A stretch of 64,000 nt of DNA from BOKV01 sp041397525. Lineage in GTDB: Bacteria; Pseudomonadota; Alphaproteobacteria; Rhizobiales; Rhizobiaceae. Within the stretch, counting starts at the first letter, position 1. Every line of letters begins with the position of its first letter. Shown piece after piece: positions 34,665 to 41,568 of the stretch. A model generated the notes under the pieces. That model was not told the origin of the DNA and ran no database searches. It was given only the letters and a program-made list of their open reading frames with translations. Location of the stretch: contig JAWKWL010000007.1 in the NCBI GenBank assembly GCA_041397525.1, positions 62,001-126,000 of the forward strand. The letters run 5' to 3'. The translations under genes and the position numbers were made by a program.

Positions 34665-35117
34665 ATGACAGATTTGGCACTCTACCAACCCGACATCGCT
34701 GGCAATACCGGCACGCTCATCCGGCTTGCAGCATGCACCGCCACAACCCTGCACGTGATCGAGCCAGCCGGTTTCAGAATGGACGACACTGCCCTGCGTC
34801 GCGCCGGAATGGACTACCTTGATCTGGCAGCCATTGTCCGCCATGTGGACTGGCAGGCATTTTCCAGTTGGCGTCGGGCAGAGCGGCGCCGCCTGATATT
34901 GATGACGACGAAGGCTGCTGACCCGCTATGGAATTTCAGCTTCCAACAAAACGACATCATTCTCCTCGGCCGGGAGTCGGCTGGCGTCCCGGACGATGTT
35001 CACACAGCCTGTGATGCGCGATTGACCATTCCGATGGCCTCGGGAGCCCGTTCACTCAATCTTGCCGTTGCAGGAGCCATGGCCTTGGGTGAAGCAATCC
35101 GCCAGGCCGGATTCTGA
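34665..35117 (+). CDS. trmL: tRNA (cytidine/uridine-34-2-prime-O)-methyltransferase
   Basis: A small SPOUT-class enzyme of 150 residues, the family norm, that 2-prime-O-methylates the wobble nucleotide of certain tRNA-Leu isoacceptors. It shows LYQPDIAGNTGTLIRLAACT at the N-terminus and the knotted SAM-site motifs LLGRESAGVPDDV and IPMASGARSLNLAVAGAMALGEA. It is convergent, by two bases, with the next hypothetical gene. The trmL-hemF proximity is usual in Hyphomicrobiales. Confidence 0.95.
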   Translation: MTDLALYQPDIAGNTGTLIRLAACTATTLHVIEPAGFRMDDTALRRAGMDYLDLAAIVRHVDWQAFSSWRRAERRRLILMTTKAADPLWNFSFQQNDIILLGRESAGVPDDVHTACDARLTIPMASGARSLNLAVAGAMALGEAIRQAGF

Positions 35118-35119
35118 GA

Positions 35120-35443
35120 TCAGTCTGCCGACGGAAACCGCCGCATGGTGAATTCGATGATGTCGCCGGGCAGAACCCGCCAACTCTCGATCTCACTGCC
35201 ATAAGCGGCCTTGGGATAGCGCTCCAGAAATGCGCGTGCGGCAAGTCTGGCTTCCTCGCGCGGCAGCTTGAAATCCTGCCGGGTCCAGGCGTTGGATCGT
35301 TCTCTCTGGCGCTTGCGCGCCCAGGCAAGGTTACCACTGCGGATTGCCTCAAGCCGCATGACATTGGTATCGGCCGAGCCCTCGTCGCGCGATTGCGCTG
35401 GTGCAGTCTGGTCATGCCGTCCTGATGGCTTGCGCTCGTTCAC
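35120..35443 (-). CDS. Conserved-type hypothetical protein
   Basis: A 107-residue basic protein. The first 30 residues are polar and probably disordered. Residues 30-75 are rich in Arg and aromatic residues (SGNLAWARKRQRERSNAW). The C-terminus (EEARLAARAFLERYPKAAYGSEIESWRVLPGDIIEFTMRRFP) looks like a folded helix-strand unit. I do not recognise a family. It lies between trmL and hemF on the opposite strand. Codon use is like its neighbours, so it is likely real. Confidence 0.6.
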   Translation of the reverse strand: MNERKPSGRHDQTAPAQSRDEGSADTNVMRLEAIRSGNLAWARKRQRERSNAWTRQDFKLPREEARLAARAFLERYPKAAYGSEIESWRVLPGDIIEFTMRRFPSAD

Positions 35444-35631
35444 ATCCCACTCCTTGTATTGATATCGTGGTCCTGCAATCCCTTTGCGTCAATCTTTGCA
35501 CAGATCGGTGGTGAACAATTTTGCGCTGGTCTTGTAATCGCTTTTTTTTGCCTGTTAAAAGAGTGGGAGGAAACAGGGTCCAGGGCAGTTTTATTTGACC
35601 TTGTTTGCCGGCATTTTGACAGGGGCATGTT

Positions 35632-36552
35632 TTGAGTGAGCAAAGACCAGCAGTTCCAGCAGGACTGCCTGACGACATTGAGGACAAGAAGGCAGCGGCC
35701 AGCGAATGGTTCGCAGCGATTCGCGACCAGATTTGCACCCGCTTCGAGGAAATCGAGGACGAGCTGACGGGCATTGGCTCCGACCAGGAACCCGGTCGTT
35801 TCGAACGCAACCAGTGGTTCCGCCAGGACGGCCAGGGTGGCGGCGGCGTGATGTCGATCATGCATGGTCGCGTATTCGAGAAAGTGGGTGTCCACATCTC
35901 GACAGTATACGGCGAATTCTCCGAGGATTTCCGCAAGCAGATACCCGGAGCTGAAACCGATCCACGGTTCTGGGCTTCCGGCATTTCGCTGATCTGCCAT
36001 CCATGGAACCCGAATGTGCCAGCGGTTCACATGAACACCCGCATGGTCGTGACGACCGGGAACTGGTTTGGTGGCGGCGCCGACCTGACCCCGGTGCTCG
36101 ATGAGCGCCGGACCCAGGAACACCCCGACACCCTTGCCTTTCACAAGGCCATGAAATTCGTCTGTGACCGCCACAACGCAGTCGCCGACTACGACAGATA
36201 CAAGAAATGGTGCGACGACTATTTCTACCTCAAGCACCGCGAAGAAATGCGCGGCATTGGCGGCATCTTCTACGATTACCTGCATTCACCCGATGAGGCT
36301 GGTGGCTGGAACGCCGACTTCGCCTTTACCCAGGATGTTGGTCGCGCGTTCAATGTAGTCTATCCGATGCTGGTGCGCCGCAACATGAACGAGAGCTGGA
36401 CCGCGGAACAGCGCGAGGAACAACTGATCCGGCGCGGCCGCTATGTGGAGTTCAACCTGCTTTATGACCGCGGCACCATTTTCGGCCTCAAGACCGGCGG
36501 CCATGTCCCGTCGATCCTGTCATCCATGCCGCCCGAGGTGAAATGGCCGTAG
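35632..36552 (+). CDS. hemF: Oxygen-dependent coproporphyrinogen III oxidase
   Basis: A heme-synthesis enzyme of 306 residues that oxidatively decarboxylates coproporphyrinogen III to protoporphyrinogen IX. Diagnostic segments are GGGVMSIMHGRVFEKVGVHIS, the substrate-binding PNVPAVHMNTRMVVT and WFGGGADLTPV, and the C-terminal GRYVEFNLLYDRGTIFGLKTGGH. The only sensible start is a TTG at 35632 with AGGGG a few bases upstream. An ATG just before it is out of frame and runs into a stop. A weak start codon may limit expression. No oxygen-independent hemN is in the window. Confidence 0.94.
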   Translation: MSEQRPAVPAGLPDDIEDKKAAASEWFAAIRDQICTRFEEIEDELTGIGSDQEPGRFERNQWFRQDGQGGGGVMSIMHGRVFEKVGVHISTVYGEFSEDFRKQIPGAETDPRFWASGISLICHPWNPNVPAVHMNTRMVVTTGNWFGGGADLTPVLDERRTQEHPDTLAFHKAMKFVCDRHNAVADYDRYKKWCDDYFYLKHREEMRGIGGIFYDYLHSPDEAGGWNADFAFTQDVGRAFNVVYPMLVRRNMNESWTAEQREEQLIRRGRYVEFNLLYDRGTIFGLKTGGHVPSILSSMPPEVKWP

Positions 36553-36659
36553 GGCCAATTGGCTGACCTGTATATGATCGGCATCAAGGAATGGCCGTTT
36601 TTTCCTGTCATGCTTTTACAGTTGGCGGCTCGCGCTGACTGTAAACAGAGGAGGAAACC

Positions 36660-36845
36660 ATGAAACAGTTTCACTGTGGAACCCTGGTACCCGGCTGTGA
36701 ATGGCATGTGTCGGACGAGGAAGAGGCAGAAATCATCCATCGCGCCGTAGAGCATTTGCGCCATGTGCATGGCGAAACCGTCATCCGTGAAAACATGGTG
36801 GAAAACATCAAGAAGCGGATCAGGCCGGCCAGCCACGCAGCCTGA
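36660..36845 (+). CDS. DUF1059 small protein
   Basis: A 61-residue protein of the DUF1059 family: MKQFHCGTLVPGCEWHVSDEEEAEIIHRAVEHLRHVHG, then a basic helical end. The Cys and His residues (FHCGTLVPGCEWH and HLRHVHG) suggest metal binding, not shown experimentally as far as I know. A strong GAGGAGGAAACC ribosome-binding site precedes the ATG. It is convergent with the CCA gene, two bases apart. Function unknown. Confidence 0.88.
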   Translation: MKQFHCGTLVPGCEWHVSDEEEAEIIHRAVEHLRHVHGETVIRENMVENIKKRIRPASHAA

Positions 36846-36846
36846 C

Positions 36847-38139
36847 CTATTTGGCCTGGTTGCCGGCCTTTGCAATCAGTTCATCGCGGCTGAGCGTGAA
36901 CCCGCTTTCAAGCCAGGCATGTTCCAGCATGCCAAGCACGCGCCCCAATTCCGGTCCCGGATGAATTCCGGTGGCAATCAGATCACTGCCGTTGACCGGA
37001 AATTGCGGTCGCTTCCAGTTTCGGGCAAATTCCAGCAATTGCGCGAAACGGCGGATCTGCGCGGAACGCTTGTTCCCATCTTTTTCATAGGTCGATATCC
37101 GCGCCATGGCGATGACCAGCCGGTCGCAAACCGCCTGCGGCTCGGACAGATATAGCTGTCGTGCAAAGTCACCATCGGCAACGTGCGGCACCGGCTCGCC
37201 TGCCTCAACCCAGTTTGCCAGTCGCTCGCCTTCCCTGGTCGAGAGTTTCAGCCGCTTTGACAGCCCTGATGTGATCTCGGCGCGCGGCGGAATTATCGCC
37301 ATCAGCCGCAGCAGCGGATCAACCTGCTGTGGAATTTCTGTTTCGAGCCCGATCAGGGCCGGAAAACTGTCCGTGCCCCATTTGATGCTTTCGGGGAGGA
37401 CCTCGCCCAACACACCGGTAGTGCGCATCCACAAAATGGCGCGCGTGGGGTCAGGCGCGTTGAGCAGTTTTTTCAGCTCCATCCATATGCGTTCCACCGA
37501 CAACTGCGCAATATTGGCCTTCAACCTGGAGCAGGCCTTCAACCCCTCTGCATCCGGGCGCCCTTGGCCATACCAGGCAAAGAAGCGGAAAAACCGCAGG
37601 ATGCGCAGATAGTCCTCGCTTATCCGGTTTTCCGCTTCGCCAATGAACCGAACCCGCCTTGCCCGCAAATCCCCGTAACCATCAAGCGGATCATGCAGCC
37701 GGCCATCCGCGTCGCAGTAAAGCGCGTTCATGGTCAGGTCCCGGCGCCGGGCATCTTCTTTCCAGTCTGTGCCGAACGCGACCACCGCGCGGCGGCCATC
37801 GGTTTCGACATCGCGGCGCAAGGTCGTGATCTCATAGCCACTACCGTCACAGATCGCCGTCACCGTGCCGTGCTCCTTCCCGGTTGCAACCACCTTGATG
37901 CCTGCAGCCTCAAGGCATCGGGTCACAACATCGGGCTCCAGCGTCGTCGACAGATCGACCTCGGTGACCGGCTCCCCCAGAAGCGCATTGCGAACCGCAC
38001 CGCCATTGATCCTGGTCTCGCCGCCGCCAGTGGCAAGTGTTTCAAACAGTTTCACAAGGCACGGATCGGCAAGAAACGGTGCCTGTTCCCACGAGAGCCT
38101 TTCGGGCATTTTGTCAGGAAGATCCGGCACAAGCGTCAT
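36847..38139 (-). CDS. cca: CCA-adding tRNA nucleotidyltransferase family protein
   Basis: A 430-residue class II nucleotidyltransferase of the polyA polymerase/CCA enzyme family, completing tRNA 3-prime ends. The head domain shows RINGGAVRNALLGEPVTEVDLSTTLEP with the catalytic Asp in EVDLST, where most relatives have DID. Next come the second acidic region GTVTAICDGSGYEITTLRRDVETDGR and the RDLTMNALYCDADG motif. The RNA-binding neck is RVRFIGEAENRISEDYLRILRFFRFFAWYG. Its ATG overlaps the NUDIX stop by four bases. Gene order DUF1285, NUDIX, cca is conserved in the order. Confidence 0.92.
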   Translation of the reverse strand: MTLVPDLPDKMPERLSWEQAPFLADPCLVKLFETLATGGGETRINGGAVRNALLGEPVTEVDLSTTLEPDVVTRCLEAAGIKVVATGKEHGTVTAICDGSGYEITTLRRDVETDGRRAVVAFGTDWKEDARRRDLTMNALYCDADGRLHDPLDGYGDLRARRVRFIGEAENRISEDYLRILRFFRFFAWYGQGRPDAEGLKACSRLKANIAQLSVERIWMELKKLLNAPDPTRAILWMRTTGVLGEVLPESIKWGTDSFPALIGLETEIPQQVDPLLRLMAIIPPRAEITSGLSKRLKLSTREGERLANWVEAGEPVPHVADGDFARQLYLSEPQAVCDRLVIAMARISTYEKDGNKRSAQIRRFAQLLEFARNWKRPQFPVNGSDLIATGIHPGPELGRVLGMLEHAWLESGFTLSRDELIAKAGNQAK

Positions 38140-38780
38140 GCAAACATCCGGTCATGCAGCGCCCGGATGATGCCCGCAGTCACGCCCCAGATATGGTGGC
38201 CCTCATAGGGCATTTCGAGGAAATAGCGCTCCTTGCCGTGGAACGTACGGCTACCCTTGCGGTGATTTGACGGGTCCATCAGGAAGGAAAAAGGCACCTC
38301 GAACAGGTAGTCGACTTCTTCAGGATTGGCAGCAATCGCCGCATTGCCGTCGACAAGCGCCATGACCGGCGCAATCCTGTAGCCTGATCCGGTGTAGTAG
38401 TCCGGCAGCCTGCCAATCACTTCCGCAAAGGCTGGGTCAAGCCCCACTTCTTCCTGTGCTTCACGCAACGCCGCATGTTCGACGGTTTCGTCCGTTTCGT
38501 CGATCTTGCCACCTGGAAATGCGACCTGACCTGCATGCGAATTCAGGTCGTCGCGTCGCTTGGTCAACAACACGCTCAGCCCGTCGCGGCGTTCAAACAC
38601 CGGTATCAGGACTGCGGCAGGCTTTACCGCCTGCGAATACACCCATTCGCGAAATTCCGGATTGAAGGTGAAATCGCCGTCATGATCGCCTGAAGCATGA
38701 ACAAGGCGTTCCCTTGCCAGCATTTTCAGTTCCAGTGCCGTCATCGTTGCAGACGCTGCGAGGCTTGTTGGCATAATCAT
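38136..38780 (-). CDS. NUDIX hydrolase, CoA pyrophosphatase type
   Basis: A 214-residue NUDIX enzyme. The box reads GGKIDETDETVEHAALREAQEEVGL with all catalytic Glu residues. The preceding segment LLTKRRDDLNSHAGQVAFPGGK fits the UPF0035/CoA-pyrophosphatase signature of NudL-type enzymes, which cleave CoA to phosphopantetheine and ADP. It overlaps DUF1285 upstream and cca downstream by four bases each, so all three are translationally coupled. The link to tRNA maturation is unexplained. Confidence 0.88.
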   Translation of the reverse strand: MIMPTSLAASATMTALELKMLARERLVHASGDHDGDFTFNPEFREWVYSQAVKPAAVLIPVFERRDGLSVLLTKRRDDLNSHAGQVAFPGGKIDETDETVEHAALREAQEEVGLDPAFAEVIGRLPDYYTGSGYRIAPVMALVDGNAAIAANPEEVDYLFEVPFSFLMDPSNHRKGSRTFHGKERYFLEMPYEGHHIWGVTAGIIRALHDRMFA

Positions 38781-39427
38781 GGCTTGGCATCCATCCGGGA
38801 AAGCCGATCCAGTTCCTGAATCGGCATGATGGGAAATACCTCGCCCTTGCTGCGGAGCGCAAACATCAGCCTGCCGTCCACGTCGATTTCCTCGCCATGC
38901 GAGATCAGTTCATACATGACCGGTCTGGCTAGCAGCGCTTCCAACCGGCCACGCACCAGCAGATAGGGTTTGACCCCGTCATTGTTGTCGGCAATTTCGT
39001 AGCGGATCGGATTGTCGGGTCCGGCCTCGATAACATCGCCGACATTGGTGCGAAAAGTCAGTACCTGTTCACCATTGCGGTTGTCTGCATTCATTTCCAC
39101 GGCAATGAAAGGCGCATCCTCAACGGTGATGCCGATCTTCTCCACCGGTGTGACGAGATAGGTCCGGCCGTCCTCGTCCTTGCGAAGGACTGTCGAGAAC
39201 AGTTTCACCAGGGGCATCCGTCCGATTGGCGTGCCAAGATAGAACCATGTACCGTCCCGCTTGATGACAATATCGAGATCACCACAAAAATCGGGATGCC
39301 AGCGTTCAACCGGCGGCAGACCTTTTTTCCGCGATCCGGCGCGTTCAACAAGCGCCTGAAGCCCGGAAAGCCCTCCTGGCTCGGTCCCCGATGTTGGTTT
39401 TCCCGGTTTTCCGGTGGAATTTGTCAT
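38777..39427 (-). CDS. DUF1285 domain protein
   Basis: A 216-residue soluble protein. Residues 40-195 match the DUF1285 pattern: VERWHPDFCGDLDIVIKRDGTWFYLGTPIGRMPLVKLFSTVLRKDEDG, then TPVEKIGITVEDAPFIAVEM and a C-terminal ELISHGEEIDVDGRLMFALRSKGEVFPI. The N-terminal 38 residues are polar and flexible. Structures in the family form two beta domains, without known activity. It is the first gene of a three-gene coupled operon, divergent from moxR. Confidence 0.87.
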   Translation of the reverse strand: MTNSTGKPGKPTSGTEPGGLSGLQALVERAGSRKKGLPPVERWHPDFCGDLDIVIKRDGTWFYLGTPIGRMPLVKLFSTVLRKDEDGRTYLVTPVEKIGITVEDAPFIAVEMNADNRNGEQVLTFRTNVGDVIEAGPDNPIRYEIADNNDGVKPYLLVRGRLEALLARPVMYELISHGEEIDVDGRLMFALRSKGEVFPIMPIQELDRLSRMDAKP

Positions 39428-39649
39428 GATCGGCGAACTTTTGCCTCGGTTCGATTCAACGCAATGTGATCGGCAACATAGCCTTCACGATGTGTTTAGC
39501 AAGCACGGAACCTTGCAATGGCGCATCCTGCTCCTACGATATAAGTTTGACGTCATGGTTCGCGTGAATCGGTTCCGGTTTCGCGCCAGCGCCACAATTT
39601 TCCCGCCAATCCGCGATAGCGGTTTCTGGAACACGAATATGGAGCCAGC
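39428..39649. other. Divergent promoter region between DUF1285 and moxR
   Basis: About 220 bases with no gene. Promoters for both flanking operons must lie here; no operator or hairpin stands out. Confidence 0.4.
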
Positions 39650-40666
39650 ATGAGCGCAATCGACCCCACCACCAAACCAGCCAATGAAAAGGCCATCATT
39701 GCGGCCGCGGAAAAGGCGGTCAGCGAAATCGCCGAAGCCAGAAAATCTGTCGCCAAGGTGATCTTCGGTCAGGAAGATGTGGTGGAACGCGCGTTGATCA
39801 CGGTGCTTTCAGGCGGCCACGCCTTGCTGGTTGGTTTGCCCGGCCTGGCCAAGACCAAGCTGGTCGAGACACTTGGGACTGTGCTCGGGCTTTCCGAGCA
39901 GCGCATCCAGTTCACTCCCGACCTGATGCCTGCCGACATTCTCGGCTCCGAAGTCCTGCGTCAGGACAAGGACGGCAGTCGTTCGTTCCATTTCGTCAAG
40001 GGACCCATCTTCACCCAATTGCTGATGGCCGACGAAATCAACCGGGCCAGCCCTCGTACGCAAGCCGCCTTGTTGCAATCCATGCAGGAATATCATGTCA
40101 CGATTGCCGGCAAGCGCTATGACCTGCCGGCTCCGTTCCATGTTCTGGCAACGCAGAACCCGCTCGAACAGGAAGGTACCTATCCGCTGCCCGAAGCACA
40201 GCTTGACCGTTTTCTTATGCAGATTGATGTCGGCTATCCAAGCCTTGAGGCAGAAAGGCAGATCCTGTTCGAAACAACAGGCTCGCGCGACGTGAAAGCC
40301 ACTCGCAGCCTGACCGCAGAACGCCTGCAGGAAATCCAGGCGCTGGTACGCCGCATTCCCGTTGGCGACAGCGTGGTCAATGCAATCCTCGAACTTGTTC
40401 GCTCCTCGCGTCCCGGCGGTATCAACGACAATATGGACGGCTTTATTGACTGGGGGCCGGGTCCGCGAGCCAGCCAGGCGCTGATGCTGACCACCCGTGC
40501 AAGGGCGCTCATCCAGGGAAGGCTCGCACCTTCGGTCGATGATGTGCTGGCCCTCGCCGAACCGGTCTTGCAACATCGCATGCAATTGTCCTTCGCCGCG
40601 CGCGCCTCCGAGCGCAAGACCACGGTCAGGGATGTGATCGCCGACCGCATGCGGCGGATCGGCTGA
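39650..40666 (+). CDS. MoxR-family AAA+ ATPase
   Basis: A 338-residue AAA+ ATPase of the MoxR type. Walker A is LLVGLPGLAKTKL, the helix-2 insert region follows QFTPDLMPADILGSEV, and Walker B reads LLMADEINRASPRTQAALLQSMQE. Sensor-1 is LATQNPLEQEGTYPLPEAQLDRF. MoxR ATPases act as chaperones that mature vWA-domain partners; here the downstream DUF58 and large membrane proteins supply such partners. The stop overlaps the next start (TGATG). Confidence 0.92.
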   Translation: MSAIDPTTKPANEKAIIAAAEKAVSEIAEARKSVAKVIFGQEDVVERALITVLSGGHALLVGLPGLAKTKLVETLGTVLGLSEQRIQFTPDLMPADILGSEVLRQDKDGSRSFHFVKGPIFTQLLMADEINRASPRTQAALLQSMQEYHVTIAGKRYDLPAPFHVLATQNPLEQEGTYPLPEAQLDRFLMQIDVGYPSLEAERQILFETTGSRDVKATRSLTAERLQEIQALVRRIPVGDSVVNAILELVRSSRPGGINDNMDGFIDWGPGPRASQALMLTTRARALIQGRLAPSVDDVLALAEPVLQHRMQLSFAARASERKTTVRDVIADRMRRIG

Positions 40667-41568
40667 TGGCCACCATTGGCAGCATCGCGGAACGCGAGTC
40701 CAGCAGCGCCACCATGGCGCGTGCACGCGCGCGCGCTGCCCTCATCCCTGATCTCCTCATTGAAGCGCGCCATGTCGCCAACAATGTCCATGCCGGCTGG
40801 CATGGCCGCAAGAAGCGCGGTGTCGGCGAGAATTTCTGGCAGTTTCGGCCTTATGTCGAAGGCGAGAGCATGGCATCCATCGACTGGCGCCGGTCGGCCC
40901 GCGACGACTATGTCTACATCCGCGACCGCGAGTGGCAGGCGACGCATCTTGTCTGGATATGGATCGATGAATCACCCTCCATGCTGTTCAAGTCGGACCT
41001 CACAACTGTTTCGAAACAATCACGCGCTGTCGTGCTTGGCCTGGCCTTGGCCGAACTGCTGGCTCGCAGCGGTGAGCGGATCGGCCTTGCCGGCCTGACC
41101 AAACCGGTTGTCTCGCGCCACGCGGCCGAACGCATTGGCGAAGCTTTGTCGCTGGCCGGCCCACAGACCGAATTTCCTTCCCCGCTGTCCGCAAACGGGC
41201 GCAGCGACATCGTGCTGTTTTCCGATTTCCTTGAAGATCCACAAGTCATTGAAACACGGCTGGCGAGCCTCGCGCGAAGCGGTGTCCGCGGCCATCTGGT
41301 CCAGATCGTCGACCCTGTCGAGGAAGTCTTTCCCTATGCCGGTCGCATCGAGTTTTCCGATCCTGAAACCGGCGAGAAGATCACCACAGGCAGTGCAGCG
41401 AGCCTGCGCGACAGTTACTCAGGCCTGTTCCGCGCCCATGTTAGCGCTGTCCGCAAGGCTGCCAATGCACTGGGCTGGTCGCATACATTGCACCATACCG
41501 ACAAGCTGGCGTCACAGGCATTGACGTCGCTGCACATCCATTTGAGCCAGGATCGGGGACAACGATAA
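40666..41568 (+). CDS. DUF58 (vWA-like) protein
   Basis: A 300-residue protein of the DUF58 family, usually partnered with MoxR ATPases. It has the motif AGWHGRKKRGVGENFWQFRPYVEGESMASIDWRRSARDDYVYIREREW-like region (residues 40-90; here RDREW), followed by a vWA-like fold with WIDESPSM in place of the DxSxS metal site. The metal site is thus partly degenerate. It is coupled to moxR upstream and abuts the next gene with no spacer. Confidence 0.9.
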   Translation: MATIGSIAERESSSATMARARARAALIPDLLIEARHVANNVHAGWHGRKKRGVGENFWQFRPYVEGESMASIDWRRSARDDYVYIRDREWQATHLVWIWIDESPSMLFKSDLTTVSKQSRAVVLGLALAELLARSGERIGLAGLTKPVVSRHAAERIGEALSLAGPQTEFPSPLSANGRSDIVLFSDFLEDPQVIETRLASLARSGVRGHLVQIVDPVEEVFPYAGRIEFSDPETGEKITTGSAASLRDSYSGLFRAHVSAVRKAANALGWSHTLHHTDKLASQALTSLHIHLSQDRGQR

